Shown: positions 43,775 to 52,500 of the stretch, in pieces | Layout of the letters: each line of letters begins with the position of its first letter | Numbering within the stretch: position 1 is the first letter of the stretch | Assembly (NCBI GenBank): GCA_021800275.1 | Contig: JAJYZB010000009.1 | Location: forward strand, 25,832 to 89,831 | Length of the DNA stretch: 64,000 nucleotides | From: a bacterium | Lineage (GTDB): Bacteria > Vulcanimicrobiota > JABDET01 | Reading direction: 5' to 3' | Made by a program: the position numbers and the translations under genes | The notes under the pieces: model-generated | What the model was told of the DNA's origin: nothing | The model's input: only the letters and a program-made list of their open reading frames with translations | The model's database searches: none

Positions 43775-46144
43775 ATGAGTTTGGCATTTCAATTATTAGC
43801 GCAAGCAGCAGGGAAAGCTTCGGGTTTTGGAGTCTCGCCTGAACAGGTAAAACTTCCCCCTTTTAGTCATTTGACATTTATCCTTTTATATATGGGATTA
43901 GCTGTGGCCTTCATTTCTATATTTTTTGGAATATGGCTGGCAAGTTCTGTCATGAAAGCAAGTCCTGGTTCAAAAAAAATGCAGGATGTGGCAGATGGAA
44001 TTCGAGAAGGGGCAATGGCTTATTTAGCTCGACAGAGAAATACAATGATTCCGTTTGTCCTGGTGATTGCTGCTTGTCTCTTTTTCTTTTATCACCAAAT
44101 GCCAGCTTATGCCCATCATATTTCTCTTCAGATTGGGATTGCATTAGCGTTTCTATTAGGCGTTACTTGTTCTTATATTGCGGGTTATGTTGGAATGGGG
44201 TTAGCTGTTAGAGCCAATGTCAGAACTGCCAATGCTGCTTTATCCAGTTTTAAAAAAGCGCTGGAAGTTTCTTTCCTTGGAGGAGGAGTTTCAGGGATGT
44301 TTACCATTGGAATGGGACTTCTGGGGGCAACCGCTATTTTTCTTGTGTTTAAAGAAAAAGCGATGTTTGTTTTAGTTGGGTTTGGATTTGGAGGTTCTTT
44401 AGCTGCTTTATTTATGAGAATGGGTGGAGGAATTTATACAAAAGCAGCTGATGTAGGGTCTGATTTAGTCGGAAAAGTGGAAAAAAATATTCCTGAAGAT
44501 GATCCTAGAAATGCAGCTACCATTGCGGATAATGTGGGAGACAATGTGGGGGACTGCGCTGGGATGGCTGCTGATGTATTTGAAAGTTATGAAGTAACCC
44601 TTGTTGCAGCCATTATTTTAGGAGCTGCTTTATATCATAAATTTGGAGTGGCATTGATTATTTTCCCAATTCTGGTGAGAGCGATTGGAGTGATTGCTTC
44701 TTACATTGGAATTAAGATGGTCAAAGGGACAGAAGAAATGACAGATCCAATGAAACCAATCAATGTTGGTTTCTGGGTTTCTGCGATTGCTTCGTTTATT
44801 GGACTCTCGGTTGTTGGATACTATTATTTGGGTGTTCATGGCGGGCACGCTGATTGGTGGAAGTTTGTTGCAGCTTGTGGAGCAGGATTAGTTCTCGCGA
44901 TTTTGACTTTGTATTTGACCAATTACTATACCCATATTGATGCCCCTGCTGTGACTGAAACCGCTTATTCGACAAAAACGGGTGTGGCGACTATGATTTT
45001 ATCAGGGTTAGCCTTTGGACTGCAGTCCAGTGTTTGGGCTATTCTTCTCATTTGCGCAACTATTGGAGCATCTTTGTATATCTTTAAAGGGGATATTGGG
45101 CTGCAGATGTATGGAGTGGCTCTGGCAGGATTAGGATTATTAACTACCACAGGGTATATTCTTGCGATGGATACTTATGGACCTGTCACTGATAATGCGA
45201 ATGGAATTTTTGAGATGTCCGGGGCTTTAAAAGAGAGTGAAAATGGGGAAAGAGCTCATCAGATTGTGGCTAAATTAGATGCGATTGGAAATACCACAAA
45301 AGCTTTAACAAAAGGACTTGCTATTGCAACTGCTGTGATTGCTGCTACCAGTTTGTTCAGTTCTTTTATTGAAGCTGCAGGACTGAGTCATACAGGGATC
45401 AGACTTGAGCTGCCTGAAGTTTTTGTTGGATTGCTCATTGGCGGATCTGTGCCGTTTTTGTTTTCTGGATTTGCGATCAGCGCTGTTGGAAGAGCTGCTT
45501 TTCTTGTTGTTGAAGAAGTCAGACGACAATTTAGAGAAATTCCTGGAATTATGGAGTGGAAAGCAAAACCGGATTATGAGCGTTGCGTAGATATTTCCAC
45601 AAGAGCTGCTCAAAAAGAGCTTCTTGGTCCTGGAGTTTTAGCGATCTGCACCCCTCTTTTAGTTGGATTTGCTCTTGGAGCTCAGGCTCTTGGCGGGTAT
45701 TTAGCGGGAAGTATTTTAAGTGGTCAGTTAATGGCTGTTTTTATGTCTAATGCTGGAGCAATTTGGGATAATGGAAAGAAAAAGATCGAAGAAGGGTTGT
45801 TTGGTGGAAAGGGGACTGAACAGCATAAAGCAGGGGTTGTTGGAGATACTGTTGGAGATCCCTTGAAAGATACAGCAGGACCTGCGATTAATCCTTTGAT
45901 TAAAGTTGGAAACTTAGTCGCTATTTTAATCGCCCCTGCTATTACTGCTCTTGCTCTTCCTAATATGTCTCCAGTGCTTCGCATTGGTGTTATCGTGGTT
46001 TGCGCTGGAGCCCTGGCGTTTTCAGTCTGGTTTTCTAACAGAGGTTCTATTGTCCGCGAAGAAGTTTATGGAACTGATGGAGGCTCTGGAATGGGTGGAA
46101 ATTCAAAAGGAAGTGTTCCAGCAGAACCTGCTGGTGTGAAATGA
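43775..46144 (+). CDS. hppA: Membrane-bound proton-pumping pyrophosphatase
   Basis: Integral membrane pyrophosphatase, 789 residues with about 16 membrane segments. Catalytic motifs: DVGSDLVGKVEKNIPEDDPRN, DNVGDNVGDCAGMAAD, and GDTVGDPLKDTAGPAINP. It couples PPi hydrolysis (or synthesis) to ion movement. The potassium-dependence position is Lys509 in GNTTKALTKG: Lys here marks potassium-independent enzymes, most of which pump protons. ATG 43775 follows AAGGAGG. A strong terminator ends the operon at 46172. Confidence 0.96.
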   Translation: MSLAFQLLAQAAGKASGFGVSPEQVKLPPFSHLTFILLYMGLAVAFISIFFGIWLASSVMKASPGSKKMQDVADGIREGAMAYLARQRNTMIPFVLVIAACLFFFYHQMPAYAHHISLQIGIALAFLLGVTCSYIAGYVGMGLAVRANVRTANAALSSFKKALEVSFLGGGVSGMFTIGMGLLGATAIFLVFKEKAMFVLVGFGFGGSLAALFMRMGGGIYTKAADVGSDLVGKVEKNIPEDDPRNAATIADNVGDNVGDCAGMAADVFESYEVTLVAAIILGAALYHKFGVALIIFPILVRAIGVIASYIGIKMVKGTEEMTDPMKPINVGFWVSAIASFIGLSVVGYYYLGVHGGHADWWKFVAACGAGLVLAILTLYLTNYYTHIDAPAVTETAYSTKTGVATMILSGLAFGLQSSVWAILLICATIGASLYIFKGDIGLQMYGVALAGLGLLTTTGYILAMDTYGPVTDNANGIFEMSGALKESENGERAHQIVAKLDAIGNTTKALTKGLAIATAVIAATSLFSSFIEAAGLSHTGIRLELPEVFVGLLIGGSVPFLFSGFAISAVGRAAFLVVEEVRRQFREIPGIMEWKAKPDYERCVDISTRAAQKELLGPGVLAICTPLLVGFALGAQALGGYLAGSILSGQLMAVFMSNAGAIWDNGKKKIEEGLFGGKGTEQHKAGVVGDTVGDPLKDTAGPAINPLIKVGNLVAILIAPAITALALPNMSPVLRIGVIVVCAGALAFSVWFSNRGSIVREEVYGTDGGSGMGGNSKGSVPAEPAGVK

Positions 46145-46171
46145 AATAAAGTCATTCATTCAATGAATTTA

Positions 46172-46210
46172 AGAGACCCCGCTGTTTAAAGTGGGGTCTC
46201 TCTTTTTTTG
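46172..46210 (+). terminator. Terminator of the pfk-hppA operon
   Basis: AGAGACCCC and GGGGTCTCT form a 9-bp perfect stem (loop of 12), followed by CTTTTTTTG. Confidence 0.92.
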
Positions 46211-46227
46211 AATGATAAGAGAAAGAC

Positions 46228-47196
46228 ATGAAAAAACGGGTTGGATTAATTGATATAGGCACAAATACCATTCGCCTTTTGATTGGAGAAAAAAGGGTAG
46301 GGGAGCCTTATCAGGATCTGCTGCATGAAGTGATTACAACCAGACTTGGGGAAGGATTGAGTCAAACAGGGAAAATTCAGGATTCAGGTATTAAGAGAAC
46401 TCTGGATGGGTTAAGAAAGTTTCAGGAAATTGCCAGGGAATATCAAGTTCATCTTCTGGAAGCTTATGCTACTGCATGGGCGAGAAAAGCGGAAAATACA
46501 GATGAAATGCTTTCGGAATTAGCTCGGATTAATCTTCCTGTTTGGATTTTAACAGGAGGAGAAGAAGCTTTAATGGCTTATGAGGCTGTTAAATTGATGG
46601 AACCTGGATTTTCAACAGGCTGGATTTTAGATATTGGAGGTGGTTCAACAGAGATTATTCAGATCAAAAATCACGATTTAATTTCTGTTAATTCTATTCC
46701 GATTGGAGCTGTTGTTTTAACAGAGGAGTTTTTTAAAAAAGACCCCCCTGAGTCTGAGATGGAGAAAGTTGAAAAGAAAATTTTAGAAGAGTTTAATGGT
46801 CAGGAAATTGAGAGATTAGGATTTTCTTCATCTATGAACTTTAGCTCAAAGTTTGATCTAGTTGACCGAAATTCTGTGATTGTGCTTGGGGGAACAGGGG
46901 CGTGTTTAGCTGGTTTACAGCTTGGGATCCCACCTGTTCATTCTGATTTTTTTAAAAAAGCCCAGGGATTCTTTTTGTCAAGAGACTGGATTGAAAAAGA
47001 GAAGAATCATTTAGGTTTTTTGGAGCTTGAGCAGAGAAAAAACCTCCCTGGAATGGAGGTTGAAAGAGCGGATATTCTGGTTGCTGGAACGCTTATTCTC
47101 TCCACATTTTTAAAAAAGATTAAGGCAGATAGTGTGAAAGTATGCCTGTATTCTTTTATTCACGGCATTCTTGCCAGTCATTTTATAAAGAATTAA
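46228..47196 (+). CDS. Ppx/GppA-family phosphatase
   Basis: 322 residues. The ASKHA nucleotide-binding motifs are VGLIDIGTNTIRLLIGE and ILDIGGGSTEI. It resembles exopolyphosphatase and pentaphosphate (pppGpp) phosphohydrolase; the two cannot be separated by eye. The length is at the short end (no C-terminal HD domain). It stands alone after the hppA terminator; the link to PPi metabolism is only by neighbourhood. Confidence 0.88.
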   Translation: MKKRVGLIDIGTNTIRLLIGEKRVGEPYQDLLHEVITTRLGEGLSQTGKIQDSGIKRTLDGLRKFQEIAREYQVHLLEAYATAWARKAENTDEMLSELARINLPVWILTGGEEALMAYEAVKLMEPGFSTGWILDIGGGSTEIIQIKNHDLISVNSIPIGAVVLTEEFFKKDPPESEMEKVEKKILEEFNGQEIERLGFSSSMNFSSKFDLVDRNSVIVLGGTGACLAGLQLGIPPVHSDFFKKAQGFFLSRDWIEKEKNHLGFLELEQRKNLPGMEVERADILVAGTLILSTFLKKIKADSVKVCLYSFIHGILASHFIKN

Positions 47197-47258
47197 AGTA
47201 GTCTTTCAGGGATTTCTCTAATTCCCTATTCACTATAACAGCTTCAGCAAGTACTTTA

Positions 47259-48242
47259 TTAAACTTTTATTGGCGCTGCAAAAAGCGTTTTTGCAGTTTC
47301 AATAATTTTTTCACTCTGCGGCACATACATTTGCTCTAGTGGATAACTGGAAGGAGGAGGAGCATCAGGTCCTGTGAGTCTTTGGATTGGTGCTTTTAAA
47401 AAGGGGAAAGTTTTTTCAGCTGCAAGCGCAGCAATTTCTGCTCCATATCCTGCTGTTCTGCTGGCTTCATGCACAACGATTAATCTTCCTGTTTTTTTCA
47501 CAGAGTTTAAAATAGTTTCTTCATCAAGAGGTTTTAACGTTCTCAGATCAATGACTTCTGTGTCAATTCCTTCTTTAGACAGGGCTTCAGCTGCTTTTAT
47601 GCAGTTGTGAACTGTTTTAGCCCAACTGACTAAAGTTAAATCTTTTCCTGTCTTCAAGGTAGAGGCTTTTCCTAAAGGAACCAGATGTTCCTCTTCAGGG
47701 ACTTCTCCTGTCATGTATAAAAGCGCTAAATCTTCGATAAAAATAACGGGATTATTATCTCGGATAGAAGATTTTAAAAGTCCTTTAAAATCAGAAGGAT
47801 TGGATGGCATCACTACTTTTAATCCTGGAATATGACAGAATAAAGCTTCTAAATTTCGATTATGCTGGGCTCCTGTGGACCAGCCGCACCCTGTTCTAGC
47901 CAATAAAACAAAAGGAAAAGAGAACTGTCCTCCAGAGATATAGCGGATGGATGCTGCGCTGTTAATGACTTCTTCCATTGCATACATGATAAAAGGGACA
48001 AACAGCATGTCAATAATGGGTCGTAAGCCAGTGGCAGCAGCGCCAACAGCAGTTCCTGCAATAATTCCTTCTGAAAGAGGAGTGTTTCTAACCCGTTCTT
48101 TCCCAAATTCTCTTACTAAATCAAAGGGTTTTGAAGAAGTTTTTGTGGCAGCTCCTTCTCCAAAAAAAACCACTTTATTATCTTTTGTCATTTCTTCTTT
48201 GATGGCTTCAAAAATCGCTTGTTCAGCAGTTATTGTTTTCAT
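47259..48242 (-). CDS. pdhB: Pyruvate dehydrogenase-type E1 beta subunit
   Basis: 327 residues from ATG 48242, which follows GGAGGTG (48249-48255); an in-frame ATG at 48257 would place the ribosome site within the gene. Beta-subunit features: FGEGAA, RVRNTPLSEGIIAGTAVGAA, VVMPSNPSDFKGLLKSSI, GKDLTLVSWAKTVH and VHEASRTAGYGAEI. It forms the ThDP-dependent alpha2beta2 E1 with the preceding gene product. E2 and E3 genes are not present here. Acetoin or branched-chain dehydrogenase E1 are alternatives. Confidence 0.9.
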   Translation of the reverse strand: MKTITAEQAIFEAIKEEMTKDNKVVFFGEGAATKTSSKPFDLVREFGKERVRNTPLSEGIIAGTAVGAAATGLRPIIDMLFVPFIMYAMEEVINSAASIRYISGGQFSFPFVLLARTGCGWSTGAQHNRNLEALFCHIPGLKVVMPSNPSDFKGLLKSSIRDNNPVIFIEDLALLYMTGEVPEEEHLVPLGKASTLKTGKDLTLVSWAKTVHNCIKAAEALSKEGIDTEVIDLRTLKPLDEETILNSVKKTGRLIVVHEASRTAGYGAEIAALAAEKTFPFLKAPIQRLTGPDAPPPSSYPLEQMYVPQSEKIIETAKTLFAAPIKV

Positions 48243-48256
48243 TAATAACACCTCCA

Positions 48257-49210
48257 TCAGGCATAAACATCGGTTGTGAGTTCTTCAGGGTTTGGATAAG
48301 GAGAATTGAAAGCAAACTCAAGGGCTGATTTGATTTTTTGGTTAACCCGCTGCTCTATTTCTTGATACTGGGATTCTGTTAAAACTTTTTTCTCCATTAA
48401 TTGAGATTTTAAAACTTGAATGGGATCCCTTTTTCTCCAGTATTCCAGTTCATCTTTAGGGACATAACTTTGATCATCAGGTTCATAATGCCCCTTTAGA
48501 CGATAGGTATAGCCTTCTAAAAGATAAGGTCCTTTTCCAGATCTGATCCATGCAGCAGCTTCTTGAGCAGCTTCATAAACAGCAGTAACATTATTTCCAT
48601 CCACTGTTTTCCCGGGAATTCCATACCCTTTTGCTCGTTCACTGATATGGTCCACAGCCATGGTTTCTTTTCTTGAAACATAAGCCTGCCATTGATTGTT
48701 TTCACAAAAGTATAAAATGGGAAGCTTCCAGACAGAAGCTAAGTTTAAAGATTCATGGAATGTGCCTTCACAGGCAGCTCCATCTCCAAAAAAACAGGTT
48801 GCAAGTTTCCCAGGTTCAAGCAGACTTAAAGAAAGCCCGACTCCTGAAACAAAAGAGAGTTCACCGCCGACAATAGTAGAAGTAAGATAGACATTTAACT
48901 CTTTTACAGAAATATGGAGAGTTCCACTTTTTCCTTTACAGTATCCTGTGGCTTTTCCCATGACTTCTGCGAGCATTTTTCCTGGATCAGCTCCTCGAGC
49001 CAGAAGATGCCCTGCATTTCGATGATTGGTGATAATAATATCATCCTGTTTTAAAGCCTCAATAACTCCAATAGCACACGCTTCCTGACCAGATTGAGGG
49101 CAGATGCCAGGAGATTTTTGTTCTCGAACGAGTTTTAGAAGTTTTTCTTCATACGTTCTAATCAAGAGCATTGTTTCGAGAATCTGAATCAGTTTTTCAT
49201 TTTGAATCAC
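48257..49210 (-). CDS. pdhA: Pyruvate dehydrogenase-type E1 alpha subunit
   Basis: 317 residues, starting with GTG 49210 after AAGGAGAAA. ThDP motif GDGAACEGTFHESLNLAS ending ENNQW, plus HRNAGHLLARGADP and KGKSGTLHI near the active site. The phosphorylation-loop-like HISERAKGYGIPG is also present. It decarboxylates a 2-oxo acid and passes the acyl group to a lipoyl protein. The similarity is closest to acetoin/pyruvate dehydrogenase E1 alpha. It follows the CDGSH gene by 14 bases and precedes pdhB by 14 bases. Confidence 0.9.
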   Translation of the reverse strand: MIQNEKLIQILETMLLIRTYEEKLLKLVREQKSPGICPQSGQEACAIGVIEALKQDDIIITNHRNAGHLLARGADPGKMLAEVMGKATGYCKGKSGTLHISVKELNVYLTSTIVGGELSFVSGVGLSLSLLEPGKLATCFFGDGAACEGTFHESLNLASVWKLPILYFCENNQWQAYVSRKETMAVDHISERAKGYGIPGKTVDGNNVTAVYEAAQEAAAWIRSGKGPYLLEGYTYRLKGHYEPDDQSYVPKDELEYWRKRDPIQVLKSQLMEKKVLTESQYQEIEQRVNQKIKSALEFAFNSPYPNPEELTTDVYA

Positions 49211-49224
49211 AGCTTTCTCCTTTT

Positions 49225-49428
49225 TTAAACTGCTTTTACTTCTGATTTAAAACCCGCTGTTTTATGGGCTCCATCACAGAAAGGTTTGTTTTTGGAGTGT
49301 CCGCACCTGCATAACGCAGTAGAATCCTTTAAATTAGAGAATGCACTGCCACTGCCATCTTTCAATGTAATCTCTCCTTGAACCAGATAGGGTCCATCTT
49401 TTAGTATTGTAATTTCGACTTTTGACAT
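49225..49428 (-). CDS. CDGSH iron-sulfur protein
   Basis: 67 residues. The 2Fe-2S motif is CRCGHSKNKPFCDGAH: three Cys and one His, as in CDGSH (mitoNEET-type) proteins. The first half is a beta-rich arm (LKDGPYLVQGEITLKDG). No membrane anchor. AAGGAGG precedes the ATG. First gene behind the promoter at 49474-49502 and before the E1 genes, so it may respond to redox state together with them, under HxlR control. Confidence 0.93.
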   Translation of the reverse strand: MSKVEITILKDGPYLVQGEITLKDGSGSAFSNLKDSTALCRCGHSKNKPFCDGAHKTAGFKSEVKAV

Positions 49429-49440
49429 GAGTATGCCTCC

Positions 49441-49469
49441 TTGACATAAATTTTATTTCGTATTATACT
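49441..49469 (+). promoter_or_regulatory. Promoter of hxlR
   Basis: TTGACA (49441-49446), 17-base spacer, TATACT (49464-49469). Overlaps the opposite promoter at 49474-49502. Confidence 0.8.
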
Positions 49470-49480
49470 ATATAGTATAA
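49463..49480. promoter_or_regulatory. 18-bp palindrome, probable HxlR operator
   Basis: TTATACTATATAGTATAA is a perfect palindrome that contains the -10 boxes of both promoters. An HxlR dimer bound here would block both transcripts. Confidence 0.75.
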
Positions 49481-49502
49481 GATGTATATTACTTTTTGTC
49501 AA
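49474..49502 (-). promoter_or_regulatory. Promoter of the CDGSH-E1 operon
   Basis: Minus strand TTGACA (49497-49502), 17-base spacer, TATACT (49474-49479). It is the mirror image of the hxlR promoter. Confidence 0.8.
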
Positions 49503-49569
49503 GTAGATATTTTTATGTATTATAGTAACAAATTAGGAACTTATTTTGATGGGTTTGATAGGAAAGGTT

Positions 49570-49914
49570 ATGAAAAATTTACGGAACGATTGTCCAATTG
49601 AAGGCACTTTAGCTGTGATTGGGGGAAAGTGGAAAGCAGTTATTCTCTGGCATCTCAGAGATCAAATCAGGCGCTTTGGTGAATTAAAAAAAATGATACC
49701 CGGTATCACCCAAAAAATGCTGGCTCAGCAGCTTCGTGAAATGGAAAGAGATGGAATTATAAAAAGGAAAGTCTATCCTCAGATACCACCAAAAGTAGAA
49801 TACTCTTTAACCGACTGTGGGAAAAGCTTGTGCCCTATTTTAGAGATGATGGCAGAGTGGGGTTCAACTCATAATAAGATGATTGCTAAATTAAAAAGAG
49901 AACAGTTATCCTAA
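49570..49914 (+). CDS. HxlR-family transcriptional regulator
   Basis: 114 residues from ATG 49570, behind AGGAAAGG; an earlier in-frame ATG at 49549 is less likely. The protein opens with [21 protein letters not shown], with the conserved cysteine used for redox or electrophile sensing in several HxlR members. The winged helix follows ([32 protein letters not shown]). It is divergent to the CDGSH-E1 operon across overlapping promoters, so that operon is the likely target. Confidence 0.92.
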   Translation: MKNLRNDCPIEGTLAVIGGKWKAVILWHLRDQIRRFGELKKMIPGITQKMLAQQLREMERDGIIKRKVYPQIPPKVEYSLTDCGKSLCPILEMMAEWGSTHNKMIAKLKREQLS

Positions 49915-49919
49915 CCGTG

Positions 49920-50798
49920 TTATTTCCTTTTTTTATGGGCGCTGGAAGGTGTAGGTGATGAATAATGTGGAGCGCTGTGGGTGACAGGGTGATACACATG
50001 GGAAGAATTGTGGTAAATAGGTTGAGGTTGATTGTAGTGTGGTCTAAAATTTCCTGAACTGGAATATGATGCAGCTGGTGGATGAACTGCATTTGGAGTT
50101 GGTGGAACAATAATTCTCGGACCAGGGGGTTGGTCTTGTGGGGGATTTTCATTGAAACTTTGATTGGAGCCATTATTATTGTCAGGAAAGGGATTATTAG
50201 AACACATTCCCGGCATTAGGGGGGCATCATTATTGCATTGAGTAAAAGGTGATGTTGAAGTGCTGCCATGGTGGTGATAACGCCTCCAGTCATGATGATA
50301 ACGCCAGCCATAATCATTATAATTATAGTATAAGGGCGAGGTTTCTACTAAATTTGGGGGAGGGAGTGTGGGTTGTTCTGAATAATTCGGGGTAGGAGAT
50401 TCAATAATGGTGGCTGAGCCAGTCATTGGGAAAGGGGATTGAGGCACAGAAACTGTATGCGGTAAGAATTCTATAATTCCAGTTTTCCAGTTGAGAATAA
50501 CGTAACTATCTAAATATTTTGCTGCCCTTTGTAAGGAAAGAAATAACCTTTTCTGGTTGGTTAGTTCAATTGTTTTTGGGAATTTATACTGAATGGAAAG
50601 GGTTTTTTTAAAGTTTTTTTCTGCTAGATAAATTTGATGATTTTTGAGGAGATAGGGCCCCTGATATCGGATATTATAAAGGTAAATTTGTAAATTATTT
50701 ACATTTTTATTTGTTTTTCCCCATGAACTGATAGGCATAAGGGCAATTATGCCTAAAATGGTCAGGATTAAGTTTAGCCCCATTCGTTTCGCGCTCAT
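49920..50798 (-). CDS. Exported Pro/Asn/His-rich protein of unknown function
   Basis: 292 residues, not recognised. The N-terminus (MSAKRMGLNLILTILGIIALMPISSWG) is a signal peptide. Residues 30-130 are beta-like (YLYNIRYQGPYLLKNHQIYL). The second half is low-complexity: Tyr/His-rich (YNYNDYGWRYHHDWRRYHHH) then Pro/Asn/Ser/His-rich (NPFPDNNNGSNQS, PVTHSAPHYSSPTPSS) with a basic end. Such a tail may bind metal ions or lie on the surface. A GAGGAAAG site precedes the ATG, and TATAAT is seen upstream. Convergent with hxlR. Confidence 0.75.
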   Translation of the reverse strand: MSAKRMGLNLILTILGIIALMPISSWGKTNKNVNNLQIYLYNIRYQGPYLLKNHQIYLAEKNFKKTLSIQYKFPKTIELTNQKRLFLSLQRAAKYLDSYVILNWKTGIIEFLPHTVSVPQSPFPMTGSATIIESPTPNYSEQPTLPPPNLVETSPLYYNYNDYGWRYHHDWRRYHHHGSTSTSPFTQCNNDAPLMPGMCSNNPFPDNNNGSNQSFNENPPQDQPPGPRIIVPPTPNAVHPPAASYSSSGNFRPHYNQPQPIYHNSSHVYHPVTHSAPHYSSPTPSSAHKKRK

Positions 50799-50816
50799 GA
50801 CTTTCCTCTTAATTTG

Positions 50817-50846
50817 ATTATACTTTAAATTTACACAAATTGTCGG
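50817..50846 (-). promoter_or_regulatory. Promoter of the Pro/His-rich protein gene
   Basis: Minus strand CCGACA (50841-50846), 18-base spacer, perfect TATAAT (50817-50822), followed by AGAGGAAAG and the ATG at 50798. Good -10, fair -35. Confidence 0.55.
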
Positions 50847-50996
50847 TGATTCCTGTCACACAACTTGAAAGGTTATTTTTTAAAAAAAAACGAATATAAA
50901 CATCCATCTATAAAAAAAATAAAATTTTCAGCTTTCAATTGTGAATGCTTTCAAAAGCCGAGAATATAAAACAGATTTAATTTTAAGGAGAGAAAC

Positions 50997-52412
50997 ATGA
51001 AAGGTAAATTTAAAAAATTTCTATTCTGGTTTGTTTCAGTAAATGCTCTTTTATTTCTTGGTCTGATTTTTAACGCTAAAAGGACATGGGGGAAAGAGAA
51101 TCAAAAAATTCAGCTGAGTAAAAATCAATTTTTGCAGTTTGTTCATGCTGTGCAAACTCGAAATTTGAAAGAAGTCGAAACACTGGCAGCAAAGGGGCTC
51201 TCAGTTAAAGCCTATTATGGAAAATACCGTCTGACTCTTCTTCATGCTGCAGCTTATTTTGGTTCTGTAAGCGCTGCCCATTTTTTATTGAAACAGGGAG
51301 CTTTTATAGATGCTGAGGATAAGAAAGGGAATACTCCTTTAATGGTGGCTGTTGAAATGAGGCATAAAAGAATCGTGAGATTTCTGCTGGAACATGGGGC
51401 AGACCCAAACATTAAAAGCGAATTTGGATACCAGATTACTCCTATTTTTGTCGCGGCCAGGAATGGAAGTCTCAAGATAGCTGAGCTTTTAACTACTCAT
51501 GGAGCTGAGGTTGATGCAAAAAGCAAAGGGCTTTGGACCCCTCTTCAGGCAGCATCCTATAATGGTCATCTTAGACTGGTCAAGTTTTTTATTAAGAATA
51601 AGGCTAGTCTAAATTTCAGGAATAAGAAAGGGGATACAGCTCTGGATTTAGCGGTGGAAAAGAATCATTTTAAGGTTGTTAAATTTTTGCTCAAGCACGG
51701 CGCAGAACCAAATTTAAAGGATCAAGAAGGATGGACACCTCTCGATTTTGCTGCAGAGGCTGGAAAAATTGGCGAGGCTCGGCTTTTGTTAAAGCATGGG
51801 ACAGAGATTAATACACAAGATAATTTTGGAAATAGTCCGTTAGAATTGTCTATTCAGAAGAAACACGATGATATTGCGAAATTTTTAGTTTTTCATGGAG
51901 CTGAAGTAAATCTTGAGAATAAGGAGGGGTGGAGTCCTTTAATGAGTTCTGTTTTCGCTGACATGCGGAATACGGTAAAATTTTTAGTGGCTCATGGATC
52001 GGAAATAGATGCTAAAAATAAAGCGGGCTGGACACCTTTGATGTTTGCCTCTTATAAAGGTTATATTAAAATCGCGAGATTTTTAATTTCTAAAAATGCC
52101 GACATTCAACTCTCAGATCATCTTGGAAACACTTCTCTAGATTTGTCTGTGCAGCAGAAAAATTTGAGAATGTCAGAGTTTTTAGTGAAGCATGGAGCAG
52201 AAATTAACACGGCAAATAAACGCGGCTGGACCCCCTTAATGTTCGCTGCGGATCAAGGGGAGAAAAAAATGGTTTCGTTTTTGTTAACCCATGGCGCTGA
52301 AGTTGACATGAAAAATAAAAATGGCAAAACAGCGCTTTTATTAGCTCAAAAGAAAGGATACGGCAAAGTAGCAGAAATATTGAGCTCTAAAGGAAGCGCC
52401 TCAAAGCTGTAA
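50997..52412 (+). CDS. Exported ankyrin-repeat protein
   Basis: 471 residues. A signal peptide or membrane anchor covers about 1-30 (KKFLFWFVSVNALLFLGLIF). About 12 ankyrin repeats follow from about residue 60 to the end, with the usual features: G.TPLM.A, AA..G, LL.HGA.VN (for example GNTPLMVAVEMRHKRIVRFL; NKRGWTPLMFAADQG). Every second repeat begins with the Trp variant GWTPL. It probably binds proteins in the periplasm or outside the cell. AAGGAG precedes the ATG. Stands alone; divergent to the Pro/His-rich gene. Confidence 0.9.
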   Translation: MKGKFKKFLFWFVSVNALLFLGLIFNAKRTWGKENQKIQLSKNQFLQFVHAVQTRNLKEVETLAAKGLSVKAYYGKYRLTLLHAAAYFGSVSAAHFLLKQGAFIDAEDKKGNTPLMVAVEMRHKRIVRFLLEHGADPNIKSEFGYQITPIFVAARNGSLKIAELLTTHGAEVDAKSKGLWTPLQAASYNGHLRLVKFFIKNKASLNFRNKKGDTALDLAVEKNHFKVVKFLLKHGAEPNLKDQEGWTPLDFAAEAGKIGEARLLLKHGTEINTQDNFGNSPLELSIQKKHDDIAKFLVFHGAEVNLENKEGWSPLMSSVFADMRNTVKFLVAHGSEIDAKNKAGWTPLMFASYKGYIKIARFLISKNADIQLSDHLGNTSLDLSVQQKNLRMSEFLVKHGAEINTANKRGWTPLMFAADQGEKKMVSFLLTHGAEVDMKNKNGKTALLLAQKKGYGKVAEILSSKGSASKL

Positions 52413-52417
52413 AAAAA

Positions 52418-52444
52418 ACAGAAAGGGGAGAAGCCCCTTTCTGT
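52418..52444 (-). terminator. Terminator behind the HPrK-like gene
   Basis: ACAGAAAGGGG and CCCCTTTCTGT pair perfectly over 11 bp. Read on the minus strand, eight T follow, so it ends the gene at 52501. It may also stop the convergent ankyrin message, though without T-run. Confidence 0.8.
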
Positions 52445-52500
52445 TCAAGAAAATAAATGCAATGTTGTAAAAATTGCCTGCAGTTGACAGGATTAGCAGC

